Source: Cryptomeria japonica
Lineage: Eukaryota > Streptophyta > Pinopsida > Cupressales > Cupressaceae
Length of the DNA: 64,000 nucleotides
Assembly (NCBI RefSeq): GCF_030272615.1
Contig: NC_081409.1
Coordinates: 476,936,573-477,000,572, forward strand
Reading direction: 5' to 3'
Part shown: one piece after another, positions 25,601 to 35,266 of the stretch
How the letters are laid out: each line of letters opens with the position of its first letter
Numbering within the stretch: position 1 is the stretch's first letter
Program-made: the position numbers and the translations under genes
The notes under the pieces: model-generated
Told to the model about the DNA's origin: nothing
The model's database searches: none
Seen by the model: the letters and a program-made list of their open reading frames with translations, nothing else

Positions 25601-26080
25601 CATCGAAATTAAGCATCTTTAACCATGAGATTATATATATCCTCAATTGTATATTCAAAATACTTCTTGGGAATTATATTTTTCAAATCTTTCGGATGTA
25701 TATATAATTAGCACCCCATTTAGAAAACTCATTATCAATCAACATTATAAATCAAGAATATTTTTTATTTTGTATTAATGAATTATATATTTGGCATATT
25801 AGCTTCCTTTATGAACCTATGTAAACCAAACTCCAATTTTAGTAACTTATCTAGTTTTGCTCTAAAATTGTATCCATAATTGATCCTTTTATACCATCAC
25901 ATGACATAATAGGACCTTTATGCCATGACATGGCATAAACCTAAGCCTAAACTTTCATATCTAAAATTTGAAAAACTTAATGTTAATTACTTTTAAGGTT
26001 ATACTAATTTAGTGGTAACTTTTGTATTGCCTAATGAGGATTAAGAACAATTTAGGTACATATGTTCGGTTTTATTTCAA
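22692..26080. other. long AT-rich non-coding arm of the DNA transposon
   Basis: About 3.4 kb upstream of the second gene without a supported coding region. The promoter of the minus-strand gene should lie near 22700-22900, but no TATA box stands out from the AT-rich background. A CATTAGGACT tandem repeat is at 23639-23775. Other insertions could be hidden here, but none shows boundaries. Confidence 0.4.
23639..23775 (+). repeat. about 22-24-bp degenerate tandem repeat
   Basis: Variants of TAGGTTCATTAGGACTATCC repeat about six times with substitutions and small gaps. No coding or regulatory meaning is apparent. Confidence 0.7.
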
Positions 26081-26275
26081 TTTCATTTTCGAACATTTTT
26101 GTTTTTGTTTCCATTTCATTTTTGGTTTTTTGTTTGTGTCGATTTCATTTTCGAACGTTTTTGTTTTTGTTTCCATTTCATTTTCGGTTTTTTGTTTGTG
26201 TCGATTTCATTTTCGAACATTTTTGTTTTTGTTCCCATTTCATTTTCGGTTTTTTGTTTGTGTCGATTTCATTTT
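26081..26275 (+). repeat. 62-bp minisatellite, three full copies
   Basis: Copies at 26081-26142, 26143-26204 and 26205-26266 plus a partial, each beginning TTTCATTTTCGAAC and ending TTTGTGTCGA. Copies are nearly identical. Phe-rich frames here are products of the T-rich repeat, not genes. Confidence 0.9.
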
Positions 26276-26548
26276 GTTAATTATCTAGGTTTGGTTTTGG
26301 TTTCTAAATTTGTTGATTACGGTTTAGGGTTAACTGTTCAAAAATATTTTACATCAAAATCAAGAATTTACAAATATAAAAAATAATTTATTTATATGCT
26401 ACTATTAAAAAAAAAAATAATAATAAAAAAAAAACTAAATAATACACAAAAAAAAGAGAAAAATACACAAGAAAATTATGAAATATAAAAATAGATGACA
26501 GAATGTGTACCTGGGATAGTGGTGGAGGCTTGAAGTGGAAACCACAGC

Positions 26549-26780
26549 ACGGGGGCCCGTTTTCGATATCCTTTTGTGTAACAGTAAAAATGAAAAATTA
26601 TCCAAAAAAAAGGGTAAAAATAGCTTTTCAAAATGGGCCCCCGTTTTGTTTACAAACGGGGGCCCGTTTTTTAAAAAACGGGGGCCCGTTTTATTTGGCT
26701 TCGGCACCCCGTGACCTTTCGGCTCAGGAGGCCGAACCATTAACGGGCCCCCATTTTTTATAAACGGGGGCCCGTTTTAC
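26549..26780. repeat. right subterminal GGGCCC-rich palindromic repeats
   Basis: At least five copies of AACGGGGGCCCGTTTT or its complement, spaced 20-70 bp, some back-to-back as hairpins. They mirror the cluster at 15851-15945. A GGCCGAA motif, once direct and once inverted (GGCTTCGGC), lies between them. Confidence 0.7.
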
Positions 26781-26829
26781 GGAGCACGTTTTCCAACGCG
26801 CAGACTTCCGCGAATTTGTGACTCATTAG

Positions 26830-27396
26830 CTTGCACATACCCAGTTGGTGAAAAGGTATAATACAACTAGAAAGGTCACCTGTGATAATATGTTCACATC
26901 CGACAAAGCTAAGCTGACAGATTAGGTGACAAGGATTGTTGAAGCTCTCCATCAATGTAGTCGCATATACCGGTCTAGCACTAACACAACAAAACTAATA
27001 GTAGACCTGGATAATAAAGTTAAGGTGGATAAGGACAAGTTGGAACAACTTGTAGTCACTTTTGATGGTACTAAATCATTGAATAGCTCTGTTGATGGTC
27101 AAATTTTTCTTTTAGAGTTTGAAATTTCAACCCTGGAGATGGAAAATGACAAATTAATCTGGCAAGCCAGAGAATTGAGAGGTTTGGTAAGTCTGTGACT
27201 TAATACTTTGTTACTTCATAAGCGGGAATGTATGGACCAGATGAATATGCCCACACCGACAACCCTAACAGAAGAAGAACAACACGCTTTCATTCTGAAT
27301 GAGTTTGTATCAATTTTGGGAACTCTAAAATCCGACTAGGATACTTATTTGGCATTTTTAAAGGGTGCTTATCCAGATATTTTCAAGTACATTTAG
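26830..27396 (+). pseudogene. accessory ORF of the old LTR element, 3' part
   Basis: Continuation of the protein begun at 12271, after the DNA transposon. The clearest stretch (26926-27198) is a helical, probably coiled-coil segment with LIVDLDNKVKVDKDKLEQL, ending RELRGLVSL before a stop. Weaker reading continues to about 27396. Stops at 26923-26925 and near 27200 and 27340 show it is not functional. It precedes the purine tract and right LTR by about 250 bp, so it is the C-terminus of the element's last protein. Confidence 0.5.
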
Positions 27397-27634
27397 ATCA
27401 GGTGTTCACAATTTTGCTTTGTACAGAGTTTCATTTCTTATTTTTTGCCCCGATCTTTGGCTTTGTTGTCAAAGGGGGAGAGGTGGATGTGAAAAATGTC
27501 AAGGGACATAAGAAGTAATGTATAGCTCAGGGGGAGTAGTCTTTGAAGATCAGTTTTGGGAGATTAGTTTTTGGATAGGAACCAGTACAACACTTCAACG
27601 ATCCATTCTTCACATGAGTGTTGCCATCAATGCC

Positions 27635-27645
27635 AAAGGGGGAGA
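27635..27645 (+). other. polypurine tract of the old element
   Basis: AAAGGGGGAGA, four bases before the right LTR. A second, similar GGGGGAG run is at 27473 and another at 27530. Confidence 0.75.
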
Positions 27646-27649
27646 TTTT

Positions 27650-28532
27650 TGGCAATTGACACTCATTTGGGCTATGGGTGTTGTCATTGCTGGCAACACA
27701 CTTCATGGGAGACCCGACAATCAAGGTAACCAATTTTTCAGGGAACCGACAGGCATGTAACCGACAAACTTAGAACCGGTATTCTAAGGCCGATATAGGA
27801 GATTGATCTGGAAAGCATGGAAGCGACGATCATATTATTTTATGTTTATATTTTGTTTGGGCTGACATGTGTCTTATCATTTGTAATATGGTTGTAAGAT
27901 GACATAAGGTATTTGTCTTTATTCATGTAATGGGGTAAATGAGTCAATTTGGGTTAGGTCATTTTGAGGATATGATAGATAAGAGATTCGATAGGTTAAA
28001 TGATGGTATATGAGCAAGATCTTGATCGATAGAATGAAAATATAATGATATGCAATCGGTCTTGATTATTTGTCTAGAGGTTTGGGAAGAGATCTAAGCT
28101 ACTGGTAAGGAAGGTTACAATATAACTGGTACAAACAGTGCTTTAACCGAAACTCATCCAGTATAGCAGATGCTCATTCTGAGTTCAGTTTTTATTTGTA
28201 ATCCAGTACTTTGGATATGTAGTCAGTCAGGCTCCTTTTGTGATGAGCAGTGTGCCTTCTTGCATGTGCATGCCCCTCTTGTAATATTTATTCAGTTGGC
28301 CAGTGGATAGATATTGTGGGTCTCTAATCCCACCGTAGTTTTTCTTCTTTGAGGTTTTCCATGTATAAATATTTGTGTTATGGTGTTGATTCATGTGGTT
28401 GCATTATTATTACTTGTTGTTACTTTGTTTTATGCATACCGATTATTAAGTGGATTTATTAATAAGGTTAAAAATATTATATCCGACAGAACATTGATTC
28501 ACCCCCCCTCTCAGTGTTCTTGCATTCCAACA
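27650..28532 (+). repeat. right LTR of the old element
   Basis: Direct repeat of 9815-10699, starting TGGCAATTGACACTCATTTG and ending ATTCCAACA. Many substitutions relative to the left copy indicate age. Confidence 0.87.
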
Positions 28533-30501
28533 TTCCCATCTTGGGTAATGTTCCCCTTCTCTTTTCATCATCAATCCATTATTTCATAATCATTTTTCTC
28601 TCATCTTTGAGGACATAACACATTAACTTAATCAATCTTCTAATCTAAAAATCAATCATCAATCCTAAATCCAAGGTCAACACTTTGCAAATTCTAATTT
28701 AGATCTTTATCTTTGTTGATCCCTAATTGGTGTGGTGCTTGAGGAAATATCTATCTCAAGTACCTTTCCTAGTTAATCCCAATCTATTTGGGTTGATCTT
28801 GTTAAGAGTACTAAATTTTGATGCATTTTTGCCTGTGTTTTATTTCATGAGACCCCTCTAGGATTAGGATTTTTAAATAAATTTATATGAGCTTAAACCC
28901 TTAGGTTTTTTATTAGGAAAGCATTTCCCCATGTTCTATTTTGTTTATGACCAGCTGTGGTAGGTAATTAGTTTTTAAGTCATGACTTGAACAGGTTAGC
29001 TTCATTCGCTGATCGACCCCGCGCACTAGGAATGTCGTGTTAAATACCGGTTAGTTATGTCATGGGAGGGGGTTGAAATTATTTTCCTAACTGTCTAATG
29101 TATGAATGACCCTAACACTTATATCATTCACAACCCCCTTACCCTTGATTCATGAGGCCACGTGCAAAATTATCCCACTTAAGTGAAAGTCTTAAGTCTA
29201 TCTAATAGGTCTCCTTTTATTGAAGAAAGTTTGATGCAGGGTAGTTGGGAGATGAGTCTATCCCTATTTTATGTTTCCCCATGCCCTCAAAAGGTTCATT
29301 TGGCAATGCAAATAATGTTGTGGGGAGGCAAGAGGATGGTTTAAGATTTGTCTTATTTCCATCCCTACACCCCCACATGGTTATCTAAGGAGATAATACT
29401 ATGCGGGGCAATGAGATGATGATATTGTATTAAGAAATTGCTACCCCACTCCCCTGCGTGGTCAGTTTAATAGTTAAAACCATGTCGCAGGATAGAGGGA
29501 AAGAGTCAGCAAAGAAGAAGGAAGCAGTTATACTCGTGGCCTCGCAACGAGAAAATAAAGAGCTAAACAATGATGTGGGCTAGTAGGGAAGGATAAGAAA
29601 AGGGGGGAATTCTTTCCCCACATAATCACAATTGAAAGAAAGAAGACCTTGTGGGTTGGTGGGATACAAAAGGAATAGAAGGGAATCTTTTCTTTCTATC
29701 TCGCAAGATAAAAATAGAAGGAAAGATGATCTAGTGGACTAGTGGGGACAATGTTGTAGGAAAAAGGCAACAAGAAAAGAAGAAAGGAACGATGCAAGGT
29801 ATTGGGATAAAGAGAGAATGAGGAGATGTCATTACCGCCACCCTGCAAGCTAGAAATAGAAAGAAAGAAGATGGTATGGGCTTGTAGGGGAAGTAAATAA
29901 CAAACAAAAATGGTGAACCCACCATCCTACGATGGAAAATAAATAAGGAAAAAGGTGGCGAGGGGTATCGGGGAACATGATAATGGAAATAAAAGAAAAT
30001 CAAAAGGATAACGTCAATAAAATTAGAGGATGGCAACTAGGTAGTCAAAGGGAGTCAAAATGAAATCGTAGTCATTCATACTGAAATTGACAATGAAGTT
30101 CAAATTTCAAGGCTACCAACTCATCAAGCTAGCATGAAGGAAATTAATAGTGGATGATTTTATAGCTTGCTCCAAGGAATAAGATCAATTTTTGATGTTC
30201 ATTTCTTTACCCAACTCATCAAGCTAGCACAAAGGAAATTAATGGCAGATGAATTGCTAGCTTGTTGCAAGGAATAAAATTAATTTACTTTCATTTCTTC
30301 ATTCAACAATAAAGTGATCGAGCGAAGAGTATTCCAGGCGACCAAAAGTGACTTGTAGAAGCCAAATTGTGTAGACAAGCCGCGATACACAAGTAAGTAA
30401 CTATTGATACCTACAACTCTGTGATTTTGCTGAAAGCCTAGAAGGCTATCATAGGGATTGTTGAGTGTAGAAAATATAATTTAGAACCCTAGATAGAAGG
30501 C
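28533..30501 (+). other. non-coding stretch before the second accessory ORF
   Basis: About 2 kb without a recognised gene. 29450-30000 is purine-rich on the + strand with loosely repeated GAAAGAAGA phrases. A 100-bp duplication follows at 30107-30305. It may be the leader of the element whose ORF starts near 30502, but no matching left LTR was found. Confidence 0.4.
30107..30305 (+). repeat. two tandem copies of a roughly 100-bp unit
   Basis: Both copies contain CCAACTCATCAAGCTAGCA, then AAGGAAATTAAT, then AAGGAATAA and a TTTCATTTCTT end. The second starts near 30209. Confidence 0.75.
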
Positions 30502-31122
30502 ATGACCCCAAAACACAAGGACTCTACTAGCCCTACTATTGAAAAGACTCCAGGAGCAAGGCTAAGAATCAAAATGAAAAAGGAAAAGGTTTGCCACCCC
30601 CAAAGTCACCAAAGCCACACTAATTTCAATAATTCCAGTGTCCCCTCAGATTTTAAATGAGCCCGTTGTAGAGAAAACCCCATCTGTCGAGGTTGAAAGT
30701 TCAAAACCCAAGAGAAGGAAACTCCTTTTACTAAAAAGGCCACATCCGCACCTCTAGCTCAAACACCACCTACGATAGAGGTTCTGCCACTTGCTCAAGA
30801 TGCACCACCCATACAAACCTCAACTGCACTGGCTCCAGCTGTGAGTGGAAAAACCCTAGGCCAATGAATTAAGGAACAATTGGCTGAGATGGAGAAGAAG
30901 AAGAAGAAGGAGGGTAGGGGTCTCCACTAGGACTTGTTGGATTTGTTCAAGGTGTGAACCATGTAGGACTCATTAAAGAATAGTTTTTTTGATAAGGAAT
31001 AAAAATACAAAGATGACATCACCATAGATAGACGGTTGGATATATTTTATTATTTTTATGGGAAGAGGGACAAGAATGCACCTATTCAAAACCCTTAGGT
31101 TTTTGACCTAGCAAAATTAGTT
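30502..31122 (+). pseudogene. second retrotransposon accessory ORF, N-terminal part
   Basis: Begins at the ATG at 30502 (MTPKHKDSTSPTIEKTPG), but the frame changes and stops soon appear, so it is decayed. Recognisable stretches are a Lys/Pro-rich N-terminus (KPKRRKLLL, APLAQTPPTIEVLPLAQ), a Lys/Glu helix (IKEQLAEMEKKKKKEGRG) and DITIDRRLDIFYYFYGKRD near 31030. The frame then reads VFDLAKLVVP straight into the 5-bp duplication of the gypsy insertion and resumes at 50104 as NGFVELAL. That continuity confirms one ORF split by the insertion. No enzyme motif; function unknown. Confidence 0.5.
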
Positions 31123-31127
31123 GTTCC

Positions 31128-31925
31128 TGTATATGGTGAAAATGGATAACAACAATGTTGAAAGACTAAATAGATTCAACCACAAAACCCTAGCCTAACA
31201 ACAACAAAGATCCACCATAACATATGAAGATTACCTAAGACAATGCAAATCAAATGAAATCACAAAGATTATACCATCACATGTCCAATAGGGTTTGGAT
31301 CTCCATTCTCCCTATCTCCATTGATCTTGCTTGATATATTTGCTCTCAGATTTTATGTGCACAAGAGCTCAATAAAGAATGGAATGTGGTTGCAAGTAGG
31401 ATCGCCTATGTTCAAAAGCGTAGTGTAGTCAAGTAGTCAATGGGGGGCTTTGCATAGATTGATTAGAATGATTGATTAGGGTTTGATAATGAAGGAAGCA
31501 TCTCCTTATATAGAAGACACTATATGAAATGGAGGGATAAGATTGAGAGGTGTAAAAGGAGGTCGGCTATGATTAGAGGGTAGGTAAAAGAAATAATAAA
31601 ATAATGAGAGGGGTAGGTAGTGTATGAATTAATAGATGAATGACATGTGTCATGGACAAAAAAGGTTAATGAATTAATTAAATAAATAAAGATTTATATA
31701 ATTAATAGAAGAAGTGGGATCAATTAAATAAATAAGATATTTATTTAATTTAAGAAAAGGATAATTTAAATAAATAAATGTATTTATTTAAATGAGAAAT
31801 AAGGCTAGAAGAGGATAAATGAATTAATTAAATAAATAAAGATTTATTTAATTAATAGAAGAATTAAGCTTAGATAATTAAATAAATATTTATTTATTTA
31901 GACTGGACAATTTTGGGCGTCTACA
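31128..31925 (-). repeat. 3' LTR of the gypsy element (798 bp)
   Basis: Direct repeat of 49296-50098; the + strand copy starts TGTATATGG and ends GTCTACA. Outside it lies GTTCC, inside it the purine tract. Confidence 0.95.
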
Positions 31926-31939
31926 TTTTGCCCCTCTTT
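31926..31939 (-). other. polypurine tract of the gypsy element
   Basis: On the - strand AAAGAGGGGCAAAA abuts the 3' LTR. This sets the orientation of the element together with its gene order. Confidence 0.87.
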
Positions 31940-32429
31940 GAGACAATGCGGCTTGTCGCGTTGTTTCAAAGAAGATAAGATGAACTGATACAGAGTTGCC
32001 CCAAGATGGGAATTATATGCCCCCTCGAGAGATTGGATGAAAAATGTCTGAAAAGATTGCAGACAATCTCTCGATAAGAAAGAGAGGCTAGAATGGACTG
32101 ATCGGATAAAGTGACAGAGTCACAGGATAATGAAGACTGGCTCGGGAAATGAGGGCTAGGGCAGTCTATAAGATAGACCACGAGGGAAATACATCCTCAT
32201 TGTCATCTACACATCCAAGAGATCAGAGTGCAGAGCGATAATAGAGCAGCAGCAGTCAGTAGCGATGGCCTTTGTTCACAGATTCAACCGCGTTCGCCGA
32301 TTCCAGAGGCCAACAGAGGCAGGAGAGCCAGTAAGTACCACAAAACCTCCTTGTACTTTGTTGCATTTATTGTTTTCATTAATGCATACTAGGTAGGGTA
32401 ATAAATGCGCTTAGAATAGGCTCCAAAAA

Positions 32430-32735
32430 AATGTCAAAAATGTCCAGGCGCGTCTGTGTTGGTGCCAGGCGCGTCTATGCTCGAGAGGCGCATCTGTGTT
32501 TGTGCCAGGCGCATCTATGTTGAAAAACGCGTCTGTGCAAAGTGCGGCTGCGTCTGTGATGTGTAGGCACATCTATGCCAAGAAGGCACGTCTATGTAGC
32601 CCAGGCGCGTCTATGCAGAGCATAGGCATGTCTGTGTCTTTCAGGTGCGTCTATGTAAAACAGGCACGTTTATACAGTCTTCAAGCGCGTTTATGTCAGG
32701 AAAGCGCGTTTATGTCCAAAAATGTGAGTTTGTGT
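32430..32735 (+). repeat. array of CGCGTCTATG motifs inside the antisense gene's intron
   Basis: About 15 copies of (C/T)GCGTCT(A/G)TG and decayed forms (CACGTCTATG, CGCATCTGTG, CGCGTTTATG), spaced about 18-25 bp with variable spacers. The complementary motif forms arrays in the gag leader at 47490-47690 and 48920-49190, so both units carry it in their own sense orientation. Confidence 0.8.
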
Positions 32736-32939
32736 CTTCTAGGTCAAATCGGCAGTTCTGTGATGAACATACGTTGTCGATTGGATAAGCTACTAAGAGG
32801 AGACACTCAAGCAGGTCCTCTAGGGAAGACTAGAATTGCAAATAGGGCTAGGATTGACAATTCTGTGATAGAACATACGTTGCCAATTAGGAAACTACTC
32901 AAGAGAATTCACTCAAGCAGAGGCCCTAGGATAGGATAG

Positions 32940-33300
32940 ATCAAGGTATTTTGTGATGAACAGTGAGTACCAAGATATAGTACTTTGTGATGAACAGGGA
33001 GTACTAAAATATGAGCAGCACTTTGTGATGAACAGTGAGTGCAAATGCGAGCAGCACTTTGTGATGAACAGGGAGTGCCAAACACGTAGTACTTTGTGAT
33101 GAATAGGGAGTACCACTAGGATAAATAGCAACACTTTGTGATGAACAGTGAGTGTCACTAGGATAAATAGCAACACTTTGTGATGAACAGTGAGTGTCAC
33201 TAGGATAGATAGCAACACTTTGTGATGAACAGGGAGTGTCACTAGGATAGAATACCATATGCACTTAGATAAAAAGTAGCATTTTGTGATGAACATTGAA
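32940..33300 (+). repeat. minisatellite of about 45 bp around CTTTGTGATGAACAG
   Basis: Nine copies of ACTTTGTGATGAACAGTGAGTG-like cores (shortened variants) with linkers ACTAGGATAAATAGCA, all within the intron and ending about 40 bp before the splice acceptor. Ser/His-rich frames here on the other strand are by-products. Confidence 0.85.
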
Positions 33301-35266
33301 TGCCACGATGACTGACATGATTGATTTGCTTGACTGCAGGAGTATTTGCCTATGTTGGAGTCATGGGAGAGATTCCCATCGATGCAGAGATTGCGGCCTG
33401 AGCTGACCTTCGAGGACCGAGCGGCTATTGAGGCTATGGGTCTGAGACATATTCTGTATGTGCCTGAGTTTTGGGCGAATAGGGGACTGTTGACTGCACT
33501 GGCAGAGAGGTGGCACTCCGAGACTTGTACATTTCATTTATCGATGGGTGAGATGACAGTCACCCTGGAGGATGTATACAGGATCCTGAGGATACTAATC
33601 GATGGGGAGCTGGTTCCCTACGATCGAGATGGAGACAGGGAGGCCCTGAGATGAGTGTTCCGGGACCCAGGATTGGAGATGAGGGCAGGACATGTGGCTT
33701 GGGACACCATGACAGCTACAAGATTAGCGCTGCCAATAGTGATAGGAGGAGCGATCAGTGGGTTCTTGTGTCTTGATAGAGCGACACGAGGGTTGGCTGT
33801 GGGCTGGGGAGGTGCATTGGAGACACTGGTGACACAACACACCAGATATGCCTGGGGACCGTGTGTGCTAGCACACCTATATTATGAGCTGCATCAGTTT
33901 GTGTCACGGGTCAGTGGGATTGGGCTGCGACGTCACATTGTTACAGGTGTGGGCCTATGAGCATCTGCCAGTGATGAGATCGATACATTTCAGGGGCAGA
34001 GGTCACGAATGCAGTTTCATACACTTGTACGACATGATCACTTCGCAGCCACGGATTGGCAGGTTAGAGCACTGGCGGTGGGTGATTGATGACATTGATA
34101 TGGTCATATGGAGGCCATACCTGGGATGCGAGCAGTGGGAGGATGATGCGGTAGAGCAGCCCTACACCTTCCGGAGTAGGTATCTGATTGGGTGGATGTC
34201 CTATGTACTGGAGAGGCAACTAGTGGACAGGGTGGGCAGGCAGTTCAGCAGGATCCAGTGGATGCCACGGGGTTCAGGCATGTATGCACGGACTGTCAGG
34301 GATCAGGTGCAGTTTGGGCCCTTACTATCATATGATCAGGCTATTACACAGCTAGTAGAGATGATGCCCCTACCCTGGGACATGTGGCCAGATATTGAGG
34401 ATGCCGGCATGGATGCCGAGTACACAGCATATTGGGTCGAGCATCCATTCTCACGCCTGACGGATCCAGGAGAGCTACTAGATGGAGATGGTGGTGGGGA
34501 TGGTGATGATGATGGAGATGATGGGGGTAGAGGCCAACAGAGGAGGAGGGGGGTAGTTGGAGAGAGGAGGGTGGCACTGCGGAGGGAGGGTGGAGAGGAC
34601 AGGCAGGCTCAGGTGGTGAGGGGTCGCGGTGGATTACCGCTACAGGTGCCACCAGCACAGGGTCCCAGACAGGTGCAGGTATAGGGACAGGTATAGGGAC
34701 AGATACAGGGATAGGCACCAGTACAGGCACAGGGGCAGGCACTCGTATAGGGGGAGCCACAAGCAGAGCCATAGGGGGCTAAGGCAGAGGAGGATGAGTT
34801 GATTGAGCTGAGGGAGATCTGCCAGGGATAGGTAGATGACATCCAAGACCTAGAGAGGGAGAGGGATAGGCTCAAGAGGCGGCTCAGAGATACTGAGCGG
34901 AAGCGGGATCAGGCCATTCAGCGCTATACAGAGGTTGAGACAACACTGAGGGCTGGGAGGCAAGTGACAGAGGACATAGGGGTTGGCTATGCCTACATTT
35001 TGTGGGCAAGGGAGGAGATCGGTTACTGGCGGGATCTCTATTATGGTGCAGTGCCAGCTGATCAGCAGGTGAGGAGCTTCCATAGACCATTGTGGACAGC
35101 GATAGCTATGGGAGGGAGCCGGACGAGACAGGCATCTAGTGGTGGGGTTATGGGTCCTCCACCACCACCAGATAGAGGGGACAGGAGGGATGATCCTGGG
35201 GCAGGTCCTTCGGGGGCTCAGATTCCGTCGAGGCTAGGTAGCTCCAAGGGAGGGAGTTCATCATAG

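Larger units (their letters stand above)
14986..26824. mobile_element. DNA transposon with two genes, inserted in the accessory ORF
   Basis: The segment separates the two halves of the accessory ORF. It carries a spliced transposase (16080-19106, +) converging on a second multi-exon gene (22691-20470, -). Both flanks have clusters of GGGCCCCCGTT-type palindromic motifs (15851-15945 and 26549-26780), as subterminal transposase-binding repeats would. The outer limits are a best guess: GAGTC at 14986 and its complement GACTC at 26820-26824, each bordered by AT outside. The inverted match is only 5 bases, so the termini are not proven. Superfamily unassigned. Confidence 0.65.
9815..28532 (+). mobile_element. 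old LTR retrotransposon without polymerase, carrying gag and a giant accessory ORF
   Basis: The ends are 885-bp and 883-bp LTRs (9815-10699, 27650-28532). A Met-type primer site follows the left LTR and AAAGGGGGAGA precedes the right one. The interior encodes a coiled-coil and zinc-knuckle gag, then a very long lysine/glutamate-rich ORF. No protease, RT, RNase H or integrase motif is seen, so it is non-autonomous (LARD-like). An 11.8-kb DNA transposon interrupts the accessory ORF. The LTRs differ much more than those of the other two elements. No clear target duplication remains (CATAT before, TTCCC after). Confidence 0.85.
32265..35266 (+). pseudogene. antisense accessory gene with plant mobile domain (PMD), two exons, broken
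   Basis: Exon 1 (32265-32330, MAFVHRFNRVRRFQRPT) joins exon 2 (from 33340) in phase 0 across a 1009-bp intron with a perfect GTAAGT donor and CTTGACTGCAG acceptor. Exon 2 reads YLPMLESWERF, then LTALAERWHSETCTFHLSMG and MTVTLEDVYRILRILIDGEL, typical of the plant mobile domain (MAIN-like/PF10536). It continues through TLLQVWAYEHLP and QWMPRGSGMYARTV. The tail is Asp/Gly- then Gln-rich, followed by a coiled coil (ERERDRLKRRLRDTERKRD) and a Pro/Gly/Ser end. Defects: TGA at 33652, a frameshift near 33915-33930, and six TAG codons in the Gln-rich tail and the following segment (34681-34830). Antisense PMD ORFs between integrase and 3' LTR are known from Tat-lineage elements. Its role may be nuclear or silencing-related, but that is inference. 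Confidence 0.82.

Noticed and set aside
26022-26386. Phe-rich reading frames that look like membrane proteins
   Set aside because: They are translations of the T-rich 62-bp minisatellite in three frames.
9810-28537. Target duplication for the old LTR element
   Set aside because: CATAT before and TTCCC after do not match; only a four-base TTCC similarity nearby.
32913-33296. Ser/His-rich repeat protein on the - strand
   Set aside because: It translates the 45-bp intronic minisatellite; same pattern in two frames.
32940-33300. CRISPR-like array
   Set aside because: Repeats and linkers are both near-constant, so there are no unique spacers; the context is a plant retrotransposon intron.
34344-35090. 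Pro/Leu-rich minus-strand frames
   Set aside because: Antisense shadows of the Gln/Gly-rich tail of the PMD gene.
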